From Mycobacterium sp. Aquia_213 (GTDB lineage Bacteria; Actinomycetota; Actinomycetes; Mycobacteriales; Mycobacteriaceae), in contig NZ_CP113116.1 of assembly GCF_026625985.1 (NCBI RefSeq), forward strand, positions 4,960,001-5,024,000: a DNA stretch of 64,000 nt. Reading direction: 5' to 3'. A model generated the notes under the pieces. The model saw only the letters and a list, made by a program, of their open reading frames with translations, was not told where the DNA came from and searched no databases. This document shows positions 25,237 through 33,720 of the stretch, piece after piece (positions within the stretch are counted from its first letter, which is position 1; the number at the start of each line of letters is the position of its first letter). A program made the position numbers and the translations under genes.

Positions 25237-25635
25237 TCACCACACGTACGCGAGGACTTCGCCGCCCACGCCCTGTCGAGCAGCCTGGCGGTCGGTTAGC
25301 AGCCCCGAAGATGTCGAGATGATCGCCACGCCCAGGCCGCCGAGCACGCGCGGCAGGCCAGTGGATTTCGCGTACACCCGAAGACCGGGCTTGGAGACCC
25401 GGCGCAGGCCGGCAATGCTGCGTTCCCGGCTGGGCCCGTACTTGAGCTGAACCACCAGCGACTTGCCGACCCGAGCATCTTCGGTCCGGAAATCGCTGAT
25501 GTATCCCTCGCTCTTGAGGATCTGGGCGATGTTGGCCTTGATCTTGGAGTGCGGCAACGTCACTTCGTCGTGATACGCCGAATTGGCGTTGCGCAGACGT
25601 GTTAAGAAGTCTGCGATCGGGTCCGTCATTGTCAT
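25237..25635 (-). CDS. rpsH: 30S ribosomal protein S8
   Basis: 132-aa primary 16S-rRNA-binding protein. The open frame is longer, but MTMTDPIADFLTRLRNAN is the family start, giving ATG at 25635. The conserved C-terminus is VAIISTSSGLLTDRQAARQ. In E. coli S8 is the spc-operon translational repressor; whether that applies here is unknown. An 86-nt gap separates it from rpsZ upstream, unusually large inside this operon. Confidence 0.97.
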   Translation of the reverse strand: MTMTDPIADFLTRLRNANSAYHDEVTLPHSKIKANIAQILKSEGYISDFRTEDARVGKSLVVQLKYGPSRERSIAGLRRVSKPGLRVYAKSTGLPRVLGGLGVAIISTSSGLLTDRQAARQGVGGEVLAYVW

Positions 25636-25721
25636 GACAGCGTCTGTAACCTTCCTCGCGATGGTTCCCGTTAGGGGCCTGTCGCGGACCTGTTCTGGGT
25701 TGGTCTCTCGTCCTGTGCCTG

Positions 25722-25907
25722 TTACCAGCTGCTCTTCTGCACGCCGGGCAGTTCGCCCGCGTGCGCCATTTCGCGCAGGCAGATCCTGCACAGCCCGAAC
25801 TTGCGGTAAACCGCACGCGGACGTCCGCACTTGTTGCAGCGTGTGTAGCCACGCACCGCGAAGCGCGGCTTGGCGTTGGCCTTGTTAACGAGTGCCTTCT
25901 TAGCCAT
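25722..25907 (-). CDS. rpsZ: 30S ribosomal protein S14, zinc-binding type Z
   Basis: 61-aa S14 with an intact zinc ribbon: CNKC and CRIC pairs in residues 24-43. This is the C+ (zinc-containing) paralogue, called rpsN1 or rpsZ in mycobacteria. A zinc-free C- form normally lies elsewhere under Zur control. It is followed by the 86-nt gap before rpsH. Confidence 0.97.
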   Translation of the reverse strand: MAKKALVNKANAKPRFAVRGYTRCNKCGRPRAVYRKFGLCRICLREMAHAGELPGVQKSSW

Positions 25908-25911
25908 CTAC

Positions 25912-26475
25912 TCAGTTCTCCTTGAACGGAAAGCCGAGGGCCCGCAACAGCGCTCGTCCTTCGTCGTCGTTCGTCGCCGTAGTGACGACGTTGATGTCCA
26001 TGCCGCGGACCCGGTCGATCTTGTCCACATCGATCTCGTGGAACACCGACTGCTCGGCCAGTCCGAAGGTGTAGTTGCCGACGCCATCGAACTGCTTGGG
26101 CGATAGCCCGCGGAAGTCACGAATACGCGGCAGCGCAATGGAGGTGAGCCGGTCGAGGAACTCCCACATCCGGTCTCCCCGCAGGGTGACCCGCGCGCCG
26201 ATCGGCATGCCCTCGCGCAGCTTGAACTGGGCGATGGACTTGCGAGCCTTGCGGATTTCGGGCCGCTGCCCGGTGATCAGGGCCAGGTCGCTGACCGCGC
26301 CGTTGATCAACTTGGCGTCCCGGGCGGCGTCGCCGACGCCCATGTTGACGACGACCTTGGTCACGGTCGGGATCTGCATGACGTTGCCGTAGCCGAACTC
26401 CTTGTGCAACGCATCGCGAATCTCGTTGCGGTAGCGCTCTTTCAGGCGCGGCTGCACTTTCTCTGCAGTGGTCAT
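25912..26475 (-). CDS. rplE: 50S ribosomal protein L5
   Basis: 187-aa 5S-rRNA-binding protein. Recognisable by VTKVVVNMGVGDAARD, the ARKSIAQFKLREGMPIGARV segment and FPEIDVDKI-like HEIDVDKIDRVRGMDI near the C-terminus. It overlaps rplX by 1 nt. Confidence 0.97.
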   Translation of the reverse strand: MTTAEKVQPRLKERYRNEIRDALHKEFGYGNVMQIPTVTKVVVNMGVGDAARDAKLINGAVSDLALITGQRPEIRKARKSIAQFKLREGMPIGARVTLRGDRMWEFLDRLTSIALPRIRDFRGLSPKQFDGVGNYTFGLAEQSVFHEIDVDKIDRVRGMDINVVTTATNDDEGRALLRALGFPFKEN

Positions 26476-26792
26476 CAGATGTCCTTGCCGTTGCGCTTGG
26501 AAATACGGACGCGCTTACCGGTCTCCTCGTCGACCCGGTAGCCGACGCGGGTCGGCTTACCGTCGGAGTCGACCACCATCACGTTGGAGATGTGAATCGG
26601 CGCTTCCTGGGTGACAATTCCGCCCGAGCGGGCGCCGCGCTGGTTGGTCGAAACCGCGGTGTGCTTCTTGATCGCGTTGACACCCTCGACCAGCACGCGG
26701 TTGCGGTCCGGGTAAACCTTCAGCACTTTGCCTTTGGCGCCCTTGTCCTTGCCCGCGATCACCAGGACGGTGTCGTCCTTCTTGACCTTCAT
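26475..26792 (-). CDS. rplX: 50S ribosomal protein L24
   Basis: 105-aa KOW-domain assembly-initiator protein. The KOW motif is VIAGKDKGAKGKVLKVYPDRN. It directly follows rplN and overlaps rplE by one base. Confidence 0.97.
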   Translation of the reverse strand: MKVKKDDTVLVIAGKDKGAKGKVLKVYPDRNRVLVEGVNAIKKHTAVSTNQRGARSGGIVTQEAPIHISNVMVVDSDGKPTRVGYRVDEETGKRVRISKRNGKDI

Positions 26793-27161
26793 CTACAAAA
26801 CCTCCGGAGCCAGCGAGATGATCTTCATGAATCGCTTCTCGCGCAGTTCGCGCCCGACCGGCCCGAAGATGCGGGTACCGCGCGGGTCGTTGTCGGGCTT
26901 GATGATTACCGCGGCGTTCTCGTCGAACTTGATGTAGCTGCCGTCGGAACGCCTGCGCTCCTTGACGGTGCGCACCACGACGGCCTTGACGACGTCACCG
27001 CGCTTGACGTTGCCACCCGGGATGGCGTCCTTGACGGTGGCGACGATGACGTCACCGATGCCGGCGTAGCGTCGCGACGAGCCACCGAGCACCCGGATGC
27101 ACAAGATCTCCTTGGCGCCGGTGTTGTCGGCGACCTTCAGTCGCGATTCCTGCTGAATCAC
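26793..27161 (-). CDS. rplN: 50S ribosomal protein L14
   Basis: 122-aa protein, first gene of the spc operon. It starts MIQQESRLKVADNTGAKEI and contains the L14 signature GDVVKAVVVRTVKERRR. The start is GTG with CAGGAG 6 nt upstream. Transcription probably starts at the promoter at 27331-27359, leaving a leader of about 160 nt. Confidence 0.97.
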   Translation of the reverse strand: MIQQESRLKVADNTGAKEILCIRVLGGSSRRYAGIGDVIVATVKDAIPGGNVKRGDVVKAVVVRTVKERRRSDGSYIKFDENAAVIIKPDNDPRGTRIFGPVGRELREKRFMKIISLAPEVL

Positions 27162-27205
27162 TCGATCTCCTGACTGAGTTCACGTGTGCACGGCAGGAGA
27201 ACACC

Positions 27206-27267
27206 TCGGTAAACCTTCACAAAGCAAGGCCCACCACAAACCTGACGTGCGCGGTCTTTGTTACCGA
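27206..27267 (-). promoter_or_regulatory. Stem-loop in the rplN leader
   Basis: In the untranslated leader of the spc operon, TCGGTAA (27206-27212) can pair with TTACCGA (27261-27267), and CAAAG (27220-27224) with CTTTG (27256-27260). The result is an extended hairpin with one asymmetric bulge, about 45 nt upstream of rplN. It could be an autoregulatory site; no protein is assigned. Confidence 0.4.
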
Positions 27268-27330
27268 AGGGCACGCGGGGCCTGTGACGCTTGCACGCAC
27301 CGGCCGAGGTCTGCCCAAGGCAACCCCTAG

Positions 27331-27359
27331 AGTCTAGGTGAAGACCTGCTCAGCGCCAA
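27331..27359 (-). promoter_or_regulatory. Candidate sigma-A promoter of the spc operon
   Basis: On the minus strand TTGGCG (27359-27354), a 17-nt spacer, then TAGACT (27336-27331). Both hexamers match the housekeeping consensus at four of six positions. It lies in the 294-bp gap between the DUF4436 gene and rplN, which holds no gene. Confidence 0.5.
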
Positions 27360-27455
27360 ATTCCGGCTGCGGCGAATCCCGCCGGGTGCCCAACCTGCCG
27401 GCGCCGCACCGCCGCACCCCTATCTAGCAGCGGCGATACCGGCCGTCACGGGGCT

Positions 27456-28409
27456 TTAGTCCCCTTGCCGGACCCAGGCGAGAATGTACAAGGTCATCGC
27501 CACCACCAACGCGATCAGCACCCACTGCACGATGGCCTGGTCGATCCAGGAGCCCGGCGGTGGTGAACCGGGCAGGATATTTCGCAGCGGGACGATCGCG
27601 AACAGCATCGCGGCGTACCACGTTCCGAAGGGCGGCACGAACTTTCTGCGGCCCATCACCATCGGAATCGCCACCGACAAGCCCACGATCGGCAGGGTGA
27701 TGAGGACGATGCAGATGAAGAGGTCGAAGACCAGCGGCCCCTTCGCCCGCTTGAGCGTGATGACCAGCTGCGCGTCGTCGAGACCCCGCGAGTTGACGTT
27801 GCTGGTTTCGTCGACGCGGCTGACGTCGACATCCCAGCCATCCAAACTTCCGGTCACTTCGACCCGGGCGGGCAGTTTCTTGCGCTCGTCGCCGGAGCCG
27901 ATCAAGGTATCGGCCGAGATTTTCTCGGTTCTGTACGTGTCGAGCGGCCAGTTGGCCGGGTCGCCGTGCGTCTCGATGGTCGTTTCGACCTGCGCGGGCG
28001 CCTTGCCCTTCGGGAATTGCAGATCGCCGAGGTCACTCGTGGGGTACAGACGCACCGCGACGTCGGTGCTCAGGACGTCGAATCGCTTGTCGTACAACGA
28101 ATCCGGCGGGTAGACGAGCACGTCGACCTTGAGGCGATTAGCGGTGGTTTTGAAGTCGTCGAGGCGCAACTGCACGATGGTGTCGTTGCCGCCGCCCTGG
28201 CTCAGGTCCAGCGGTGGCAGTGGTCCCGCCGATCGCTGCAGGTAGTGCACGCCGAACAGGGAGAAGGCGTAGACGCCGATCACACACGCCAGGATGAACG
28301 CGCCGAGGGACAGGCGCGGCCGGTGCCTGCTGAGAAAGCCGCCGGCGCCCGAATTCGGCGGCTTGTCCGGCTCTGGGGGCGCGACTGTCGGCGGTGTTTC
28401 GGTGGTCAT
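27456..28409 (-). CDS. DUF4436-family membrane protein, copy A (Rv0713-like)
   Basis: 317-aa membrane protein of unknown function, in the position of Rv0713. A Pro-rich cytoplasmic head is followed by a transmembrane helix (ILACVIGVYAFSLFGV, about residues 42-60). A roughly 165-residue extracytoplasmic domain follows, then three C-terminal helices including FDLFICIVLITLPIVGLSVA and WVLIALVVAMTLYILAW. The ATG at 28409 begins MTTETPP. It is the first of three paralogues in the window and lies behind the formylglycine-generating enzyme gene. Confidence 0.82.
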   Translation of the reverse strand: MTTETPPTVAPPEPDKPPNSGAGGFLSRHRPRLSLGAFILACVIGVYAFSLFGVHYLQRSAGPLPPLDLSQGGGNDTIVQLRLDDFKTTANRLKVDVLVYPPDSLYDKRFDVLSTDVAVRLYPTSDLGDLQFPKGKAPAQVETTIETHGDPANWPLDTYRTEKISADTLIGSGDERKKLPARVEVTGSLDGWDVDVSRVDETSNVNSRGLDDAQLVITLKRAKGPLVFDLFICIVLITLPIVGLSVAIPMVMGRRKFVPPFGTWYAAMLFAIVPLRNILPGSPPPGSWIDQAIVQWVLIALVVAMTLYILAWVRQGD

Positions 28410-28544
28410 CGGTCCCGGCCAGCAACTCGCTGGCGAAATCCAGCTTGAAGGGGCGCCACGGGCAGATGGTAGCGAACATCCGCACCGCCCGCGCAACTAA
28501 ATTCGGTGCCCCGGGGAGTTCTGTCACCTGCCCGAAAGCCGTCG

Positions 28545-29444
28545 TTAACGCGCGGCGGCGGATCCGGGGTCGGCCACGCAGCGAAACCCGATGTGGGTGG
28601 TGGCGGTGTCTTGGGACTGCGGTGACCGGGCGGCCGGGCGGTAGCGGTGGCAGTACTCCGGCGCGCACAGGTGCGAACCACCCTTCAAGGCCTGGCTGAC
28701 GGTCGGGTCTGCGGGTCCCGACGGTGCACAACACGACTTCGGGGGCGCATCGAGGCGATGGTGCGCGGCGAATTCGGTGGCGGTCCACTCCCAGACGTTG
28801 CCGATCATGTCGTGCAGTCCGAACCCGTTCGGCGGAAACTCCCCCACCGGCGAGGTCCCCACCCAGCCGAGCGCACCGTCGTTGCGGTACGGAAAGTTGC
28901 CCTGCCACGTGTTGGCCATCAGTTGCCCGCCGGGATCGGGCTCGTCGCCCCAGGCATAGGTGCTCGCGCGTCCGCCGCGGGCGGCGTACTCCCACTCCGC
29001 CTCCGTCGGCAGCCGCCGCCCGGCCCAGCGCGCGTAGGCGGCGGCATCCGGATATGCGACCTGAACGACCGGATGATCGGCCCGGTCCTCGACACCGCTG
29101 GCCGGTCCGAACGGATGGCACCAACTCGCGCCCGGCACCCAGTCCCACCACTGCCGCCAGTCGCGCAGGTCGACCGGACCCGGCGTGGGACGGAAAACCA
29201 TTGCGCCCGCGCTCAGCTCACCGGGATCCATCCCCGGGTACAGCGCCGGGTCGATCGGCTGCTCGGCGACCGTGACATAGCCTGTGGCAGAGACGAATTC
29301 GGCAAATTGCGCGTTGGTCACCGGGTGCCGCTCCACCGCGAAGGGCCCCACGGTCACGGTGTGGATCGGCGCCTCTTCGGGGTAGAAGGCCGTCGATCCC
29401 ATGCGGAAGGTGCCGCCGGGGAGATCGACCAGCTCGGTGAGCAC
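28545..29444 (-). CDS. Formylglycine-generating enzyme (sulfatase-modifying factor)
   Basis: 299-aa orthologue of Rv0712. It oxidises the active-site Cys of type I sulfatases to formylglycine using a copper-bound Cys pair and oxygen. The FGE-sulfatase fold is clear from LPGGTFRMGS, RLPTEAEWEYAARGG and GNVWEWTATEF. The catalytic pair is Cys260 and Cys265 in GGSHLCAPEYCHRYRPAAR. The start is GTG. Its obvious client is AtsA (33701-36061), which carries the target motif; between them lie two DUF4436 copies, a lipoprotein gene and the PstS-like gene. Confidence 0.92.
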   Translation of the reverse strand: MLTELVDLPGGTFRMGSTAFYPEEAPIHTVTVGPFAVERHPVTNAQFAEFVSATGYVTVAEQPIDPALYPGMDPGELSAGAMVFRPTPGPVDLRDWRQWWDWVPGASWCHPFGPASGVEDRADHPVVQVAYPDAAAYARWAGRRLPTEAEWEYAARGGRASTYAWGDEPDPGGQLMANTWQGNFPYRNDGALGWVGTSPVGEFPPNGFGLHDMIGNVWEWTATEFAAHHRLDAPPKSCCAPSGPADPTVSQALKGGSHLCAPEYCHRYRPAARSPQSQDTATTHIGFRCVADPGSAAAR

Positions 29445-29474
29445 CGTTTCAGGGTAGGCCGACCGCGGCGCGCG

Positions 29475-30356
29475 CTAATCCGATCGCTTGTACCAGGTGA
29501 ACATGTAGGCCATCATCGCCGCGACGAGTGCGATCAGCACCCAGATCACGAGTGCTTGGTCGATCCAGGCACCCGGCGGTGGCGCCCCCGGCAGGAAGTT
29601 GCGGATGGGGATGACCGCGAACAGCAACGCGGCGAACCACCCGCCGAACGGAGGCACCAGCTTCCGCTTGCCGAGCGCCATCGGAACGACGACCGCCAAC
29701 GCCATGGTCGCCAGCGCGAAGAGGACCAGGCAGATGCCCAGATCGAAGATCAGCGGGGCCTTGGACCTCTCCAGGGTGATGATCACGCTGTCGCCGCCTT
29801 CGCCGACCCGTTGAAGCCTGACGTCCCAGCCTTCCAATTTTCCGGCCACCTCAACACGGGCCGGTTTGTACTTGCGATCGTCGCCGGACCCGCCCATCAC
29901 CTCGGCCGAGAGCGTGTCGGTCTCGTAGGAATCGAAGGGCCAGATCTCGGGGTCGCCGTGCGCCTCCACCGTGGTGGCCACCATCGCCGGTGACTTGCCC
30001 GCCGGGTAGGCGAGGTCACCCGCGTCGTTGGGAGGATCCATGCGCACCGCGGTGTCCGTCTTGAGCACCTCCAGCTTCGGGTCCCACATGTTTTCCTGGG
30101 GGTACACCAGCACCTTCACCCCGAGGCGATTGGCGACGGTCTTGAGCTCCTCGATGCGCACCAGTACGACGGTGTCGTCGGCCGCGTTGAGATCCGGGGC
30201 CTTCAGCGGTGCCGCCGATTCGCCCAGCAGATGAAAGCCGAACAACGACAAGGCGTAGACCAAGAAGAATGCGAACAGGATGAGCAGCCCGAGCAGCAAG
30301 CGGCTCTTCTGCTTGGGGGGCGGGGCGGCGTGGGATGGCGGGGCTTGGGTGGTCAT
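29475..30356 (-). CDS. DUF4436-family membrane protein, copy B (Rv0713-like)
   Basis: 293-aa paralogue of the genes at 27456 and 31984. The N-terminal helix is LLLGLLILFAFFLVYALSLF. The extracytoplasmic domain carries the shared segments ELKTVANRLGVKVLVYP and PAMVATTVEAHGDP. Three C-terminal helices include FDLGICLVLFALATMALAVV and PIRNFLPGAPPPGAWIDQA. It lies 30 nt upstream of the FGE gene in the same direction, so B-FGE-A could be one operon. Confidence 0.82.
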   Translation of the reverse strand: MTTQAPPSHAAPPPKQKSRLLLGLLILFAFFLVYALSLFGFHLLGESAAPLKAPDLNAADDTVVLVRIEELKTVANRLGVKVLVYPQENMWDPKLEVLKTDTAVRMDPPNDAGDLAYPAGKSPAMVATTVEAHGDPEIWPFDSYETDTLSAEVMGGSGDDRKYKPARVEVAGKLEGWDVRLQRVGEGGDSVIITLERSKAPLIFDLGICLVLFALATMALAVVVPMALGKRKLVPPFGGWFAALLFAVIPIRNFLPGAPPPGAWIDQALVIWVLIALVAAMMAYMFTWYKRSD

Positions 30357-30842
30357 CGGTCACCTCCAGGGCGGCTAATTTGGGGTGGACTCACATTCGC
30401 TGAGCGATTCCAGCTAACCGGAGACGACACGAACTCAGATGGTAATCATCCCGCGCCAATCGCGCTGGAAATGCGAGTTTTCGCAAACTGCTGTATTTGT
30501 CCCGTCACCGGCGGTCGGTGTTGCAAACTTTCAATTCACCTGATGTTTGTTTGCGCGTCGCTTCGATAACTGCAAATCTCGACGTGTGTCGAAAGCGGGG
30601 TGGGCATGCACCCCGAAACCGGGCTCGCCGCCGATGCCGGGCGCCGTCTTCGTCGTCCAGGCTACGTGTACCAACCTGCCCGAGATCTATGCAGCCGGAG
30701 ACTGAGTGCACCCCTGCCAGCCCTCAATCCAGTTGATGCGCTTACCCCAGGTCACCGCTGCCATGAACAACGCCGCATCGCTAGACTTCGGTCACAGCCC
30801 AAGGCCGTCTCACCAGCTGCCGTTACCAAGGAGGCAATCAAC
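30357..30842. other. Long intergenic region with eroded coding remnant
   Basis: 486 bp between the divergent DUF4436 copy B and the PstS-like gene. It must hold both promoters, but no strong consensus is evident. The stretch 30430-30600 is relatively A/T-rich for this genome. An eroded oxidoreductase fragment occupies 30585-30705. A clear AAGGAGG at 30828-30834 serves the PstS-like gene. Confidence 0.6.
30585..30705 (+). pseudogene. Eroded fragment of a pyridine-nucleotide-disulfide oxidoreductase
   Basis: Frame 1 from 30585 reads ESGVGMHPETGLAADAG, the pre-GD segment of FAD/NAD(P)-dependent disulfide oxidoreductases. After a frame change near 30634-30641 the next frame reads TNLPEIYAAGD, the FAD-contacting motif of the same family, and then hits TGA at 30703. 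The two pieces are in the right order with a shortened linker, so this looks like a frameshifted, deleted remnant. It is a short match that needs a BLASTX check. Confidence 0.5.
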
Positions 30843-31970
30843 GTGAAGCACAACAGACCGGCTGCCGCCCTAAGCGTGCTGACCGCAGCCGCACTGGTGC
30901 TCTCGGGATGCGGAAAACCCCACACCTCGCTGTCGTACGCCAACGGAGCGCGAGTGGATTGCGGTGGTAAACAAGAAATCTCCGCCAGCGGTTCGACCGC
31001 GCAGGCAAATGCGATGAAGCGATTCATCGATGCGTACACGAAGGCCTGCAAGGGACAAAGTCTCAGCTACACCGCAAACGCATCCGGCCCGGGTGTCGCC
31101 GACTTCCTCGCGGGCAAGACCGACTTCGCCGGATCCGACCTACCGCTATCGGGCGACCAGTACGCAGCCGCCAAACAGCGCTGCGGCGGCGCCGATGCCT
31201 GGAACCTGCCCGTGGTGTTCGGCCCGATCGCTATTACCTACAACCTCAACGCGATTGACTCGCTGGTGCTCGACGCGCCCACGCTGGCCAAGATTTTCAA
31301 CGGCACCATCACGCGCTGGGACGACCCGGCCATCACCGCGATGAACGCGTCGATGCCGCCGGAGAACATCCACGTCGTCTACCGCGCCGACCCCTCCGGC
31401 ACCACCGCCCACTTCCAGTCCTACCTGCAGGCGGCTTCCGGCGGGGCCTGGGACAAGGGCACCGGCAAGACCTTCAACGGCGGCGTGGGCACCAGCGCCC
31501 ACGGCAATGTCGGCACCTCGGCGGCGGTGAAGAACACCGAGGGCGCGATCTCCTACAACGAGTTGTCGTTCGCCATGGACCAGGGATTGTTCGCCGCCCA
31601 GATCAAGACGCCGGCGAGCCGGAAATCGTTGCGGCCGGTGCGCATTGGGACCGACACCGTCGGCAAGACCATCGCCAGTGCCAAGATCATCGGCAAGGGC
31701 AACGACCTCGTGCTGGATACCGCGCCCTTCTACAACCCCACCCAGCCCGACGTGTACCCGATCGTGATGGTCACCTACGAGATCGTCTGCTCGAAATACC
31801 CCGACCCGGCCGTCGGCCAGGCGGTCAAGGCGTTCCTGCAAGCGGCCGTCGGCCCGGGCCAGGCCGACCTCGACAAGAACGGCTACATCCCGTTGCCGCC
31901 CGACTTCCAATCACGGGTATTCACCGCTATCGACGCCATCACCTCGGCGTCGATAGAGAATGTGCGCTAA
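30843..31970 (+). CDS. pstS: PstS-type phosphate-binding lipoprotein
   Basis: 375-aa periplasmic phosphate-binding component of a Pst ABC transporter. A lipoprotein signal peptide ends in LSGCG (Cys about residue 24), and the mature protein has SGSTAQANAMKRFIDAY, FAGSDLPLS, WDDPAITAMN and YRADPSGTTAHFQSYL, all typical of PstS. The GTG at 30843 has AAGGAGG 8 nt upstream; the longer open frame reaching 30600 is rejected. No pstC, pstA or pstB accompanies it. It is the only plus-strand gene in a minus-strand sulfatase locus, and M. tuberculosis has no pstS here. Confidence 0.9.
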   Translation: MKHNRPAAALSVLTAAALVLSGCGKPHTSLSYANGARVDCGGKQEISASGSTAQANAMKRFIDAYTKACKGQSLSYTANASGPGVADFLAGKTDFAGSDLPLSGDQYAAAKQRCGGADAWNLPVVFGPIAITYNLNAIDSLVLDAPTLAKIFNGTITRWDDPAITAMNASMPPENIHVVYRADPSGTTAHFQSYLQAASGGAWDKGTGKTFNGGVGTSAHGNVGTSAAVKNTEGAISYNELSFAMDQGLFAAQIKTPASRKSLRPVRIGTDTVGKTIASAKIIGKGNDLVLDTAPFYNPTQPDVYPIVMVTYEIVCSKYPDPAVGQAVKAFLQAAVGPGQADLDKNGYIPLPPDFQSRVFTAIDAITSASIENVR

Positions 31971-31983
31971 GGCTTTTCGAGTC

Positions 31984-32913
31984 CTAGCTCTTTTTCGGCG
32001 TTTTTCGATCTCGGTGCCGCCACCAGGCGGACACGAATATCGTCATCGCGGCGACCAGGCCTATCAATACCCATAGGACTACGGCTTGGTCGATCCAGGA
32101 ACCGTACGGTGGATTGCCGGGCAGGATGTTGCGCAGCGGGACGATGGCGAACAGCATCGCGCCGTACCAGGTGATGAACGGCGGGATGAACGAGGTCCTG
32201 CCCAACGCCATCGGAATGGCCACCCACAACGCCAGAATCGGCAGGGTGATGAGCACCAGGCACACACCGACGTCGAAGATCAGCGGACCCTTGGCCCGGT
32301 GCAGCGTGATGACCACATCGTCCATCACATTGGGATCGGCATCGTCGGAGTCGTGAACGCGGGTGACGGTGGCGTCCCAGCCGTCCAGCCTTCCGGTCAC
32401 TTCGATACGGGCCGGCAATTTTTCGCGGCTCTGGCCGGTTCCGGTGAACACGTCGGCCGCGATGACACCCGTTGTGTACGAGTCGAATGGCCAGTTGCCG
32501 GGATCGCCTTGAGCCTGGATGGTGGTGGCGACCTGCGCGGGCGCTTTTCCGACCGGGTACTGCAGATCGCCGAGGTCGTTGTCGGGATACAGTCGCACGG
32601 CGGCGTCGGTGGTCAGCACACCGAAGTTCTTGTCGTACAACGAATCCTTCGGGTAGACAAGCACATTCACGGTCAGCCGATTCGCCACCGTTTTCAGCTC
32701 GCTCAGGTTGACCTGCACGACGCTGTCCTCGGCCTCGACCTTGCTGAAGTCCACCGCGGGTAGCGGCGGTGCCGATTTGGCCATCAGGTGCATAGCGATC
32801 AGGGAGAGAATGTAGACACTAATGAGGGCTACGAGAATCCCGAAGGCTATTGCGATCTGCCGTCCGCGCGATTCTGGTTGCGACGGCGGCAGCGGCGGAG
32901 CTTCAGCGGTCAT
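31984..32913 (-). CDS. DUF4436-family membrane protein, copy C (Rv0713-like)
   Basis: 309-aa paralogue. The N-terminal helix is IAFGILVALISVYILSLIA. Shared domain segments are ELKTVANRLTVNVLVYPKDS and PAQVATTIQAQGDPGNWP. C-terminal helices include FDVGVCLVLITLPILALWVA and PLRNILPGNPPYGSWIDQA. It is closer to copy A than to copy B by eye (SLYDK, AVRLYP, DLGDLQ shared with A). It converges on the PstS-like gene with 13 nt between stops. Confidence 0.82.
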   Translation of the reverse strand: MTAEAPPLPPSQPESRGRQIAIAFGILVALISVYILSLIAMHLMAKSAPPLPAVDFSKVEAEDSVVQVNLSELKTVANRLTVNVLVYPKDSLYDKNFGVLTTDAAVRLYPDNDLGDLQYPVGKAPAQVATTIQAQGDPGNWPFDSYTTGVIAADVFTGTGQSREKLPARIEVTGRLDGWDATVTRVHDSDDADPNVMDDVVITLHRAKGPLIFDVGVCLVLITLPILALWVAIPMALGRTSFIPPFITWYGAMLFAIVPLRNILPGNPPYGSWIDQAVVLWVLIGLVAAMTIFVSAWWRHRDRKTPKKS

Positions 32914-33000
32914 CGGACATCACCACCACTAATAGAACGGATAGTTCGACGCCTTTCCCGGCAGGCACGGGGTCAGATGCTAGCAGTCGGGCGCCCCGTT

Positions 33001-33720
33001 TCAGGGGATAACGACCGCGAATTGCTGCATTACCGTGGACTTCGCCGCGCTGAACCCGGGCGCGCTCGCGGGGCCCTCCAGATGGACGACGACCAGAAAG
33101 GCCTTGGTGTTCGTCCAGATGTGGGTGATGCGGTCGGCGAAGGCGACCCCACCGGCTGCTCCGATGTTGCCGCTGAGCAACTGGCTGCTGTAGCCACAGA
33201 ACTGAGCCGCTTCCACGCTGACTTGGACGCCGGGATTGGCGGTGTGCAGGTCGGCGCCGTAGCGCAAGAACGCCCCGCCGGCTTCGAGGTCGGTCGGGGT
33301 GATGGTCACCTTCGCCGACAACCCGTCGGGCCCGGTCGCGGTCAAGGCCAAGTCACCGGCGCCCGGCGCCGAGTTCCAGCCGTCGGGTAGCGGCACGGTG
33401 AGCCTGGGCGCCACCGGATCCGAGACCGAAGCCGCGGCCATCCGGCCGTTGCCGGTGGCCGCCGGCAGGCAGGCCAGGGCGTTGGGGGGAATGTGATCGG
33501 GCGGTGTGGCCTCGACGCCGGGCACCGGCTCGGCCGGATCGTATCGGCGCGTCGTCGTCGAGGTCGGCGTCGACGACGCCGTCGTGCTGGCCCGAACGGC
33601 GTTGCCGTCGGTGGTTTTTCCGCATCCCGCGACCACCCACACCAGCACACAGATCATCCCCGCCATGGCAAGCGGGACATACCTGGTTCGTCGCGCGCGT
33701 TCAGTCGCGCGAAAATGCAA
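33001..33720 (-). CDS. Putative lipoprotein, weakly LpqN/LpqT-like
   Basis: About 240 aa. A lipobox VVAGCG is followed by a Thr/Ser-rich linker (TASSTPTSTTT) and a domain with RLTVPLPDGWNSAP and a final VMQQFAVVIP. That pattern recalls the LpqN/LpqT lipoprotein family; the similarity is weak. The start is uncertain. A TTG at 33720 gives an Arg-rich n-region (RATERARRTRYVPLA) suited to a lipoprotein signal but overlaps atsA by 20 nt. The ATG at 33666 gives a short uncharged signal. No clear ribosome-binding site precedes either. It lies between atsA and DUF4436 copy C. Confidence 0.72.
   Translation of the reverse strand: MHFRATERARRTRYVPLAMAGMICVLVWVVAGCGKTTDGNAVRASTTASSTPTSTTTRRYDPAEPVPGVEATPPDHIPPNALACLPAATGNGRMAAASVSDPVAPRLTVPLPDGWNSAPGAGDLALTATGPDGLSAKVTITPTDLEAGGAFLRYGADLHTANPGVQVSVEAAQFCGYSSQLLSGNIGAAGGVAFADRITHIWTNTKAFLVVVHLEGPASAPGFSAAKSTVMQQFAVVIP

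Noticed and set aside
30600..30842. N-terminal extension of the PstS-like gene to 30600
   Set aside because: It would put 81 residues before a perfect lipoprotein signal peptide, and the GTG at 30843 has an ideal ribosome-binding site. Part of the extension is instead explained by the eroded oxidoreductase fragment.
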